Shown here piece by piece: positions 26,080-34,370 of a stretch of DNA of 64,000 nt; positions within the stretch are counted from its first letter, which is position 1, and each line of letters starts with the position of its first letter. The DNA comes from Actinomycetospora sp. NBRC 106378. GTDB lineage: Bacteria > Actinomycetota > Actinomycetes > Mycobacteriales > Pseudonocardiaceae. The position numbers and the translations under genes are program-made. Under the pieces are notes generated by a model. The model was given only the letters and a program-made list of their open reading frames with translations. It did not search any database and was not told the origin of the DNA. The stretch covers positions 558,001 to 622,000 of the forward strand of contig NZ_BSTT01000003.1 of NCBI RefSeq assembly GCF_030269685.1, read 5' to 3'.

Positions 26080-29000
26080 CGGGGCCGTCGGTCCTCTCTC
26101 GGTCGGGCGGCGTCGACGAGGCCGACCCCGGGCGTGACGCGGGGGCCGCCGGGCGGGACGCGTCCCGGGGGCGGGGGCGGGGGCCCGGGCGGCGGGCCGG
26201 GCGGGGGTCCGGGGCGGGGGTCCGGAGCCGACGCCGCGACCCGTCGTCGGGAACGGGAGGGGGCGCGCCGGGTGGCGCGGGCGGGGTTGCCGCTCCAGTG
26301 CTCCCCCGGCGGCACCTCCTCGCCCTTCATGAGGAAGGTGTCGGGCGCGAGGACGGCGTCGTCGCCGATCGTCGTGCCGTAGTGCACGAACGAGCCGACG
26401 CCCAGCGTGACGCGGGCGCCGATGACGACGTGGTCGGACTTGAAGCCGCCGTCCTCCTGGGAGTGGCACTGGACGACGGTGCCCTCGCCGAGGGTGGTGT
26501 CGTCGCCGAGGGAGGTGAACGACTTCTCGGTGAGGACGACGCCGTCGTCGAAGACCCGGGCGCCCACCCGCACCCCGAGCCGGCGCCAGAGCCACGGCTT
26601 GAGCGGGGTGCCGTTGGCGAGCTGCACCCAGTCCGGTTCGGGCACCTTCCAGTACCGCTCGTGGCGCCAGAAGGCCGGGTCGTAGATCGAGCAGCCCTGC
26701 GGGGCTCGGGTCATCAGCGGACGCAGGCAGCGCTCGACGAGGATCCACCAGAGGGCGAGCAGGACGAGGCCGATCACCTCGACGAGGACGACCTCGGCCG
26801 CCCCCGCGGTGATCGGCAGCGAGCTCACGGCCGCCACGGCGACGAGCAGGAGGAAGGCGTAGACCCACCGGACGAACAGGTGCAGCACCATGGACACCGC
26901 GTTGTGCCGGTTCTTGCGGCGCAGCGAGGCGGCCAGCTCGGCGGGGTCGGTGACGTCGAGCCCGCTGTCGCGGGCGACGGTGCGCGGGATCTCGAAACTG
27001 GGCGACCCGAGGAGCCCGACGCCCTGGCGGATCGGCCCGTGCTGCGGCACCGCCACCTTGGTCGCCAGTAGGCAGTCGTCGCCGGTGCGGCCCTGCGGCG
27101 GGTAGGCGATGCGGTTGCCGAGGAAGTTGTTCGCGCCGATCCGGGTCGCGGAGACGCGGAAGGAGGTCGCCGAGTACTCGGCGTTCATCACCGAGAGGTT
27201 GTCCGCCACCACCGTCCCCGCGCCCACCACCGTGAGGAACGGGTTCTCGTGCTTGACCGCCATGCCGAAGTTGGAGCCGGTCTGCTGCAGCGGCCGCAGC
27301 CGGTAGCCGATCGCCGTGAGGTAGTGCGCGACGGCGGAGCTGTCGCCGAACAGCTCGACGAAGGGCTTGATGTTGGTGAGCGTCCCGATCGAGCGGTGCA
27401 GCCAGTAGCGCAGGCCGAAGAGCGGGTACACGGTGTCGGGGCGCAGGCCGAGCGCCAGCAGCCGGGGCACGGTGGTGACCAGCGCCAGCCCGAGCACGAT
27501 CACCGCGAGGTAGAGCGCGCCGGAGAGCAGCAGCGTCGTGAGGTAGAAGCCGGGGTCGGTGAGCGCGCCGGCCCGCGGCTCGAGCAGCGCCGCGACGTGC
27601 GGGACGAGGGCGCGCAGGGCGGCGAAGGCCACGAACCCGGCGGGCAGCAGCACGCCCAGGGCGATCACGAGCACGCCGATCGAGTAGAGCGCGCGGCGCG
27701 GAGCGGTGGCCGACGCGGGAGGCACGGTGGGCATGCCCGCCTCCGCCCGCCGGGCGGGTGACCCGTGCCAGTGCTCCCCCGCCGGCACCGTCTGGCCGGC
27801 GTGCAGGGCGGAGCTGTGCGCCAACGAGGAGCCGTCCCCCATCGAGGTCCGGACGTCGAGCACGGTCGACTCCCCGACGACGACGGCGGCCCCGAGGCTG
27901 ACCCCGCCGATCTCGACCCGTCCGTCGTGCGCCCGGTAGCAGGCGACGACGGCGTCCTTGCGGATCAGGGCCCCGTCGCCGGCGCTGAAGAGGTCGGTGC
28001 AGACGGGGATCTGCGGGCTGAGGATCACCACGCCCCGGCCGATCCGCGCGCCGAGGGCCCGCAGGTGCAGGGTGTGCAGCGGCGTGCCGGCGAACAGGCG
28101 GGCCGGGCTCGTGCGCACCAGCGTCTTGACCACCCAGAAGCGCAGGTAGCCGGCGCTCCACACGGGGATCGAGCCGGGGCGCCAGCGTCCGACGAGCACC
28201 CACTTGGCGAGGATCGGCCCGGCGATGCCCGCGACCAGTCCGGCGGCGCCGACGAGGACGGCCCGCCCGTAGGTGGCGAGCGGTCCGGTCGCGGCGGTCA
28301 CGTACGTCGCGGCCCACGTGAGGAACAGCGCGACGAGGTAGCTGTAGGCGAGGAAGCAGAGGAGCTGGGCGACCCCGCACAGGACGAACGCGCCGGTGCC
28401 CGTGCGGGGCCGGGTCGGGTCGGCGCCCTCGCTGTCGGTCCCCGTGTCGGCCTCGTCGGCGTCGGGCTCCTCCGCGGCGGCGGACCCGGCGGCCGGGCCG
28501 AGCGCCGCTGCGAGGGCGAGCAGGGTCGGGTTCCGGTAGACGTCGGGCATGCCCACCGTCGGCAGGTCCGGGTGCTTGCGCAGCCGTGCGCAGAACCGGG
28601 CCATCAGCAGCGAGTCCGCGCCCAGGTCGCGGAAGAAGTCGGCGTCCTCGGCGACCTCGCTGCGGCCGAGGACCTCCGCGAGGGTGGCCGCGAGCCCGGC
28701 GCGGACCCGGGCGGCGCCCGCGACGTCGGGGGTGCGCGGGGCCGGGGCGAGCGCGTCGGCGAGCCCGGCGAGGGTGGGGTGCTGGTAGACGTCCTGCATC
28801 GCCGCCGACGGCAGGTCCGGGTGCTTGCGGATGCGGGCGCAGAAGCGCGCCATCAGCAGCGAGTCGGCCCCGAGGTCGCCGAAGAAGTCGGCGTCGGCGG
28901 GGATCTCGTCGCGGCCGAGCACCTCGGCGAGGATCGAGGTGAGCGCAGCACGGACGTCGGGGCCGCCGCCCGACGTCCCCGGCCCGCCGCGCGTCGGTGG

Positions 29001-30581
29001 GCCCTGCGGAGGTCGCGGCGGGGTCGGCGGCATCGCCACCGTCGGGACGGCGGTGGTCCGGCCGAGGTCGAGGTTCACCGTCTCCGCGGGCTGCGCGACG
29101 GTCGGGGCGTCGAGGCCCTCCGGGCGGACCGGTCCCCGGGGCTTCGCGGGGTGCAGCGGCATCACCGAGGTCCGGCCCGGCACGCCGGACCGCCGCGTCA
29201 GGGCCGGCGCCGGGGCGGACACGGGGCGCACGCGCAGGCCCCGGCCGCCCGCGCCCTCCGCGCGGCCGGCCCACTCGATCCCGCGGTCGGGGGTGAGCCG
29301 CCCGAGGTCGCCGGTGCGGAACGTCCGACGTCCGGGCTGGCCCGGGATCGGGACGAAGGCCTCCTCGGTGAGCTCGGGCCGGCCGACGTAACCGCCCGCC
29401 ACGCCGCGGCCGGTGAGGCCGATCTCGCCGACCCGGCCCGGCGGGAGCGCCCGGCGGGGGTCGTCCGGGTCGAGCAGGACGACGTCGAGCCCGGCGAGCG
29501 GCCGGCGCACGGGGGTGCCGGCCGTCAGGTCGGTCCAGAACGCGACCACTCCCGCCTCCGGGGCGCCGTGCAGCCCGAGCGTCCGGCGGCCCGGGGCCTG
29601 CCACCGGGCCACGGCCGCCGCGGGTGCCTCGGGGCCGACGAGCACCAGCAGCCGCAGGTCGGGCAGGTCCGGGTCGACGCCGTCCAGGGCGGTGGGCTCG
29701 GCGACGAGGACCGTCGTCGCCGTCGCCCGGAGGAACGCCGCGAGGGCCGGGCCACGGAGCTGCTGGCCGGGAGGTGGGGCGACCACCGTGGCGCCCCGGG
29801 ACCACGGGACCCACGTCTCGAGCACGGCGAGGTCGGAGCCGCGGCGGTGGTCGTGCAGCACCCGGTCGGCGGCGGTCAGTCCGAGCAGGTCCCCGAGGAC
29901 CCGGACCCGGTCGGTGATCGCGGCGTGGTCGACGGCGGGCGCCCGGAGCGCGGGGGCGGCGTCCGCGGACCGCCCGCCCCCGGTGTCCTGCGCGTGGACG
30001 ACGACGTAGGCCGGGGAGTCGCCGACCGTGCCCCGCTCGGCGGGGGTGAGCCGGTGGGTGTCCTCGGCGTCGACGTGGGCGGCGACCCGGTCGAGGTAGA
30101 CGGCGTCGACGTCGGTCGCCCGGAGCCGCGGGGCGTGCTCGGCGGTGGTCAGGACCGTGCCCGCCCCGGAGGCGTGCACGACGGCGGCGAGGGCCGCGTC
30201 GGGCAGGGCGTGGTCGAGCGGGACCCAGGCGGCCCCGATCTTGGCGATCGCGAGCTGGGCGACGAGGGCGTCGACGGGGCGTTCGAGCAGCACCGCGATC
30301 CGGTCGCCGGCCTCGAACCGGCGTCGCCGCAGGTAGCGGGCCAGCTTGATCGCCGCCGTGTCGAGGTCGACGTAGGACAGCGAGCCCGTGGTCGCCCCGC
30401 CGGTCTCGACGGCCAGGTGGTGGGCGCGCCCGACCCGGCGGAACTCGTCGCAGCGACGCTCCACGACGCGGTCGAGGCGGCCGTCGTCGAGGTCGCGGGG
30501 CACGGTGTCCGGCCGCGGGGCGTCCGGTCGCGCGCCGAGCCGGATCACCCGGGTCCGCGCCGCCGTCGTCGACCCCGTCAT
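26076..30581 (-). CDS. Pls/PosA-like membrane NRPS with decayed adenylation domain and two carriers
   Basis: 1501 residues. Residues 1-440 are an adenylation fold that has lost the A3 loop (YVVVHAQDTGGG near 192 instead of SGTTGxPKG) and the A10 Lys, so it should not activate a substrate. Two tandem carrier domains follow, each with GADSLLMARFCAR (Ser near 572 and 656). From about 730 there are six or so membrane helices interleaved with left-handed beta-helix modules (GRGVVILSPQIPVCTD; GANNFLGNRIAYPP; GARVTLGVGSFVHYGTTIG). This matches the C-terminal half of epsilon-poly-lysine synthetase, where such modules act as iterative condensation domains. The C-terminal tail is Pro/Gly-rich. No thioesterase is present, as in Pls. 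Confidence 0.88.
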   Translation of the reverse strand: MTGSTTAARTRVIRLGARPDAPRPDTVPRDLDDGRLDRVVERRCDEFRRVGRAHHLAVETGGATTGSLSYVDLDTAAIKLARYLRRRRFEAGDRIAVLLERPVDALVAQLAIAKIGAAWVPLDHALPDAALAAVVHASGAGTVLTTAEHAPRLRATDVDAVYLDRVAAHVDAEDTHRLTPAERGTVGDSPAYVVVHAQDTGGGRSADAAPALRAPAVDHAAITDRVRVLGDLLGLTAADRVLHDHRRGSDLAVLETWVPWSRGATVVAPPPGQQLRGPALAAFLRATATTVLVAEPTALDGVDPDLPDLRLLVLVGPEAPAAAVARWQAPGRRTLGLHGAPEAGVVAFWTDLTAGTPVRRPLAGLDVVLLDPDDPRRALPPGRVGEIGLTGRGVAGGYVGRPELTEEAFVPIPGQPGRRTFRTGDLGRLTPDRGIEWAGRAEGAGGRGLRVRPVSAPAPALTRRSGVPGRTSVMPLHPAKPRGPVRPEGLDAPTVAQPAETVNLDLGRTTAVPTVAMPPTPPRPPQGPPTRGGPGTSGGGPDVRAALTSILAEVLGRDEIPADADFFGDLGADSLLMARFCARIRKHPDLPSAAMQDVYQHPTLAGLADALAPAPRTPDVAGAARVRAGLAATLAEVLGRSEVAEDADFFRDLGADSLLMARFCARLRKHPDLPTVGMPDVYRNPTLLALAAALGPAAGSAAAEEPDADEADTGTDSEGADPTRPRTGTGAFVLCGVAQLLCFLAYSYLVALFLTWAATYVTAATGPLATYGRAVLVGAAGLVAGIAGPILAKWVLVGRWRPGSIPVWSAGYLRFWVVKTLVRTSPARLFAGTPLHTLHLRALGARIGRGVVILSPQIPVCTDLFSAGDGALIRKDAVVACYRAHDGRVEIGGVSLGAAVVVGESTVLDVRTSMGDGSSLAHSSALHAGQTVPAGEHWHGSPARRAEAGMPTVPPASATAPRRALYSIGVLVIALGVLLPAGFVAFAALRALVPHVAALLEPRAGALTDPGFYLTTLLLSGALYLAVIVLGLALVTTVPRLLALGLRPDTVYPLFGLRYWLHRSIGTLTNIKPFVELFGDSSAVAHYLTAIGYRLRPLQQTGSNFGMAVKHENPFLTVVGAGTVVADNLSVMNAEYSATSFRVSATRIGANNFLGNRIAYPPQGRTGDDCLLATKVAVPQHGPIRQGVGLLGSPSFEIPRTVARDSGLDVTDPAELAASLRRKNRHNAVSMVLHLFVRWVYAFLLLVAVAAVSSLPITAGAAEVVLVEVIGLVLLALWWILVERCLRPLMTRAPQGCSIYDPAFWRHERYWKVPEPDWVQLANGTPLKPWLWRRLGVRVGARVFDDGVVLTEKSFTSLGDDTTLGEGTVVQCHSQEDGGFKSDHVVIGARVTLGVGSFVHYGTTIGDDAVLAPDTFLMKGEEVPPGEHWSGNPARATRRAPSRSRRRVAASAPDPRPGPPPGPPPGPPPPPPGRVPPGGPRVTPGVGLVDAARPREDRRPR

Positions 30582-32647
30582 GACGCCGCCAACCGGAGCA
30601 CGGTGAGCGTCCCGTCGAGCAGGTCGGTGACGTATCCGGTGCGCCCGTCGGGGGTGACGGCGACCGCGCTCGGCGCCCGGCCGGTCGGGATCGTCGCGGT
30701 GACCGTCGCCGTCCGGGGGTCGACGACCTGGACCACGTTGGCGTCGATCGCGGCGACGTAGGCGTAGCGGCCGTCGGCGCTCGGGGCGACCGCCTGCGGA
30801 TGGACCGCGGTGGGTACCGTCGCGAGGACGTGGCCGGCCGCGGCGTCGACGACGGTCAGCCCGTTGCCGGCGAAGTCGGTGACGAACACCCACGGCTCGG
30901 TGGGGTGCCACGCGAGGGCGTGCGGCGAGCGACCCACCGGGACCGTCGTCGGCGCGCCGCCGCCGGTGGTGTCGAGCAGGCTCACCGTGTCGGCGTCGTA
31001 GTCCGCGACGGCGAGGCGGGTGCCGTCGGGCGAGAGGGCCACGCCGTGCGGGTTCCGGCCGACGGCGATCCGGTCGACCACGGTGTCGGACCCGGCGTCG
31101 ACGACCGTCACCGAGCCGCCGTCGGGATCGGAGGCGTAGATCCGGCCGCCGTCGGGGGCCACGGCGAGCGCCGAGGGCCGCGACCCGGTGGCGACGCGGG
31201 CGGTCACCGCGCCGGAGGCGGGGTCCACGACGACGACCTCCCCGCTCGGGCCGGCCCCGCCGAGGACGGCCACGTAGGCCCGGTCGCCGTCGGGAGCGAA
31301 CGCGACGGCCTGCGGGCTGCCGCCCACCGGGATCGTGCCGACCGCCGAGCCCGCCGCGACGTCGACCACCGTGAGCGTCGCGGCGTCGCGGTTCGCGACG
31401 TAGGCGAAGCGGCCGTCGGGTGCGACCTGCATCGCGACGGGCGAGGACCCGACCGGCACGGTGCCCACGACGGTCGGGGTCGGGCTCGCGGCCACCGGAG
31501 CCGGGCGCGGGACGGGCGAGGTACCCGGGAGCCCGACGGTCAGCAGGAGTGCGACGACGACGGCGACCACCACCCCCGTGATCACGGTCGCCACGAGGAG
31601 GCCTCGTCGGGACCGGCGCGGCGGCGGGGTGCGGAGCTGGGGCAGCGGGGCACCGGGGGTCGGGCCCGAGGGGTGCGGGTCGCGCGGACGACCGGGGACG
31701 GGCGGGCGGGGCGGCGCGCTCCGTCGCCCGGACCCCGTCGTCAGGAGGGCGACCGCCCCGGGCGCGATGGCGGTGGTGACCGCGCTGTGGTCCGCGGCCG
31801 CCCCGCTCCGGCCCGTCCGCGGGCCGGACCCGGCGGAGGTGCGCAGAGCCGCGCGGGCGGCCGCGACCAGCTCGCCCGCCGTGGCGAAGCGGTCGGCGGG
31901 CTCCTTGGCCATGCCGCGCGCGACCACCGCGTCGAAGGCCGGGGACACGCCGGGCCGGCGCTCGCTGGGTCGCGGGGGGTCGAGGGACAGGTGCCCGTAC
32001 ATCTGGGTCGGGAGGTCGCCGGGGAAGGGCTTCTCGTCGGTCAGGCACTCGAAGAGCACGCAGGCCAGCGAGTAGACGTCGGTGCGGGCGTCGACGGGGC
32101 GCTGCGCGAAGCGCTCCGGCGCCATGTACTCCAAGGTGCCGAGCGCGACGCCGGTCTGCGTCAGCTGGGTGTGCGGCGAGCCGACGGCGTGCGCCAGGCC
32201 GAAGTCCACGACGTAGACGAAGTCGCTGGGGGTGACCAGCACGTTCGACGGCTTGACGTCACGGTGGACGAGGCCGTCGGCGTGGGCCGCGTCGAGGGCG
32301 TCCGCGATCTGTCCGAGGAAGGCCACCGTGCGGCTCGCCGGGAGCGCGCCCTCGGCGTCGAGGAGGTCCTGCAGCGAGCGGCCCTCGACCAGGCGCATGT
32401 CGAGGAAGAGGCGCCCGTCGATCTCGCCGAAGTCGTGGATGGGGATGAGGTGCGGTTCGCGCAGCCGCGCGACGAGGTGGGACTCCCGCCGGAACCGGTG
32501 CCGGTACTCGTCGCTCCCGCTCAGCGAGGCGGGCAGGAGCTTGAGGGCGACGTCGCGGTCGTGGCGCAGATCCCGGGCGCGCCAGACCTCGCCCATGCCG
32601 CCCTCACCGATGAGCGTCAGGAGCTCGTACTCACCGACCCGCTCCAC
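30578..32647 (-). CDS. Transmembrane Ser/Thr kinase with YVTN beta-propeller sensor (second copy)
   Basis: 689 residues from GTG at 32647. The kinase domain is intact: GEGGMGEVWRARD, VALKLLP, HRDVKPSN, DFG, MAPERF. A Pro/Arg-rich linker follows, one helix (GLLVATVITGVVVAVVVALLL) near residue 350, then seven YVTN blades (FAYVANRDAATLTVVDVA and repeats). It is the first gene of the operon; its stop overlaps the NRPS start (ATGA). The closeness in sequence to the kinase at 17330-19588 points to duplication, and the placement at both ends suggests both sense the envelope or the product and control the pathway. Ligand and targets are unknown. Confidence 0.92.
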   Translation of the reverse strand: MERVGEYELLTLIGEGGMGEVWRARDLRHDRDVALKLLPASLSGSDEYRHRFRRESHLVARLREPHLIPIHDFGEIDGRLFLDMRLVEGRSLQDLLDAEGALPASRTVAFLGQIADALDAAHADGLVHRDVKPSNVLVTPSDFVYVVDFGLAHAVGSPHTQLTQTGVALGTLEYMAPERFAQRPVDARTDVYSLACVLFECLTDEKPFPGDLPTQMYGHLSLDPPRPSERRPGVSPAFDAVVARGMAKEPADRFATAGELVAAARAALRTSAGSGPRTGRSGAAADHSAVTTAIAPGAVALLTTGSGRRSAPPRPPVPGRPRDPHPSGPTPGAPLPQLRTPPPRRSRRGLLVATVITGVVVAVVVALLLTVGLPGTSPVPRPAPVAASPTPTVVGTVPVGSSPVAMQVAPDGRFAYVANRDAATLTVVDVAAGSAVGTIPVGGSPQAVAFAPDGDRAYVAVLGGAGPSGEVVVVDPASGAVTARVATGSRPSALAVAPDGGRIYASDPDGGSVTVVDAGSDTVVDRIAVGRNPHGVALSPDGTRLAVADYDADTVSLLDTTGGGAPTTVPVGRSPHALAWHPTEPWVFVTDFAGNGLTVVDAAAGHVLATVPTAVHPQAVAPSADGRYAYVAAIDANVVQVVDPRTATVTATIPTGRAPSAVAVTPDGRTGYVTDLLDGTLTVLRLAAS

Positions 32648-32940
32648 CTCGTGGCCCCCCGGATGCGCCGACCCGTCTGTGGCTCACGTCATAGTGGTGG
32701 ACGCTGCGTGGTGCAGGAGCCGCCATTCGAGTGACTCGACTACGGCATTACCGGCCGGGGACTACTGCACGCCTACCGCTCGTCGTAGGAGGACAGCACC
32801 CTCGGGATCCGGCGACGCCCGCGATCGCGGTCCGCGCCGTGGGCCGGTGGGGGTAGGCACGGCGGGGGACGGGGTATTCCGGCGGATCGGCGCGGTGGTC
32901 AGCGACGAGGGTCCGGGGCCGACAGCGCGAGGGGCACGAC
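32648..32940. promoter_or_regulatory. Divergent control region between the NRPS operon and the BLUF gene
   Basis: 293 bases with no gene. It should hold promoters for both sides. Two direct copies of ACTAC(G/T)GCA occur at 32739-32747 and 32761-32769, 22 bases apart. They resemble half of the palindromes at 39618 and 40434, but the opposite half-site is weak here. GAGGGGC before 32941 is the ribosome site of the BLUF gene. Confidence 0.4.
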
Positions 32941-33399
32941 ATGGGAGACACCGCCGTCCCGGGCCGCGAGGCCGTGTTCCGGCTGGTCTACCGCAGCAGC
33001 GTGCGGCTGCTCCCCGAGCTCCGCGCCGCCGCCCTGGCGGACATCTTCGAGATCGCGCGCTGGAAGAACGACGCACTGGGCGTCACGGGGGCGCTGCTCA
33101 TCTGGGAGGACGTGTTCGTCCAGGTGCTCGAGGGCGAGGAGTCGGTGGTCCGCACCCTCTACGCCACGATCCACGCCGACCACCGCCACGACCACGTCGC
33201 CCTGCTCGACGCCGACGTCGCCCCGGAGCGGGTGTTCGGCGGGTGGTCGATGGCCCGCGTCGGCAACGACCACGGGGCCGACATCCCCGTGGAGATGGAC
33301 CGGGAGGTGGCGGCCGCCGCCCCGCGACCGGTCGACACGGTGCAGAACACGATGCTCGACGCGATGCGGGAGTACGCGCGCGACGCGGTCGGGGCATGA
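32941..33399 (+). CDS. Single-domain BLUF blue-light receptor
   Basis: 152 residues. The BLUF fold is clear: FRLVYRSS with the flavin-contacting Tyr, IARWKNDALGVTGALL with the Asn, FVQVLEGEE with the key Gln, ATIHADHRHDHVALL, and GGWSMA with the semi-conserved Trp. The Tyr-Gln pair needed for the light-driven hydrogen-bond switch is present, so it should bind FAD and respond to blue light. It has no effector domain; it probably acts through a protein partner. It diverges from the NRPS operon. Confidence 0.88.
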   Translation: MGDTAVPGREAVFRLVYRSSVRLLPELRAAALADIFEIARWKNDALGVTGALLIWEDVFVQVLEGEESVVRTLYATIHADHRHDHVALLDADVAPERVFGGWSMARVGNDHGADIPVEMDREVAAAAPRPVDTVQNTMLDAMREYARDAVGA

Positions 33400-33401
33400 G
33401 A

Positions 33402-33443
33402 AAGGCCCGCTGACCTGGTGGTTCACCAGTGCCAGCGGGCCTC
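33402..33443. terminator. Long hairpin terminator between BLUF gene and tRNA-Pro
   Basis: GGCCCGCTG (33404-33412) pairs with CAGCGGGCC (33433-33441), with an inner CTGGTG/CACCAG stem. Read on the minus strand it is followed by CCTTTCT, so it most likely ends the tRNA transcript. It can also stop the BLUF transcript. Confidence 0.75.
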
Positions 33444-33452
33444 GTGGTCCTG

Positions 33453-33526
<74 letters not shown>

Positions 33527-33610
33527 AACCGCTGCCCGACCGCTGCAGCGCCGTGAACACTACCGCATCATCCGGCGGTGCCCGGCCGACGGGTCGTGAT
33601 CACGTCGAGC

Positions 33611-33666
33611 GTGGCGCACTGCTGACGCTGGACGTCAGCCGTGTGCCACCGCTGACACCGCTGACA
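33611..33666. repeat. Intergenic palindromic repeat, first site
   Basis: Two copies of GTG(G/T)C(G/C)CAC(T/C)GCTGAC (33611-33626 and 33641-33656). The second is preceded by GTCAGCC so that 33634-33656 forms an imperfect palindrome. Another ACCGCTGAC follows. The 16-mer GTGTGCCACCGCTGAC is identical to 54009-54024. Confidence 0.6.
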
Positions 33667-33689
33667 TCGCGCAGCCTCGAGGCCCGGAC

Positions 33690-34250
33690 CTACAGCGACG
33701 GCGGGCCGGCGGCCGGGTCACGGCCGGAGAGCCGCAGCAGCCGCTCCAGCCCGGAGGACTCCCCCGCGCCGGGCAGCGGGTGGGCGAACGGGCCGCCGTC
33801 CATGCCCGCGACCTGCTCGACGAAGGGCAGGCAGACCTCGACGTCGGCCTCGGACACCGAGAACGGGACCTCGAGGGCGGCGGCGAGGTCCCAGCCGTGC
33901 AGCACCACCTCGTCGAGGGCGACGATCCCCAGGGCCGCCCGGGGCATGGTCGCCCCGCCGGCCTCGTCGGAGCCCTCCCACGCCTCGTCGCTCCGCCATG
34001 CCGCCGCGAGTTCGGCGAGCTCCTCGGCGAGCAGGTCGCGCCAGCCGTCGGGCAGGTCCGAGGCCGGGGGCGGCGACGACGGCGGGGTGGCTCGCGCGAC
34101 GCCCGCGAAGTGCCACGCGAGGCCGGCGAGGTGCTCCACGAGATCGCGGACGGGCCAGGCCGTGCAGGGGGTGGGGCGGTCGAGGTCGTCGTCGGTCACC
34201 AGCGCGACCACGCGGGCGGTGGCGGCGGCGGCAGGTCCGAGATCGTGCAC
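33690..34250 (-). CDS. TIGR03086-type DinB-like protein (mycothiol-dependent maleylpyruvate isomerase fold)
   Basis: 186 residues. The GTG at 34250 sits 5 bases after GGAGGT; a longer frame exists but has no ribosome site. The N-terminus LGPAAAATARVVALVTDDDL, CTAWPVRDLVEHLAGLAWHF and the LDEVVLHGWDLAAAL helix are diagnostic of this actinobacterial four-helix family. Metal-ligand positions fit the His in VEHLAG and in VLHGWD. Members probably use mycothiol in detoxification or thiol transfer. Monocistronic; no partner gene. Confidence 0.85.
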   Translation of the reverse strand: MHDLGPAAAATARVVALVTDDDLDRPTPCTAWPVRDLVEHLAGLAWHFAGVARATPPSSPPPASDLPDGWRDLLAEELAELAAAWRSDEAWEGSDEAGGATMPRAALGIVALDEVVLHGWDLAAALEVPFSVSEADVEVCLPFVEQVAGMDGGPFAHPLPGAGESSGLERLLRLSGRDPAAGPPSL

Positions 34251-34370
34251 GCGAGACCTCCAGGGCGGGAGGTCGTAGCCAAACACAGTTCACGACGGCT
34301 TCACCACAACGGCTCCCGATGAGCAACACTTGCCGCCGACTGCCGGGTCCGGAGGGGACGCGAGGCGTAG

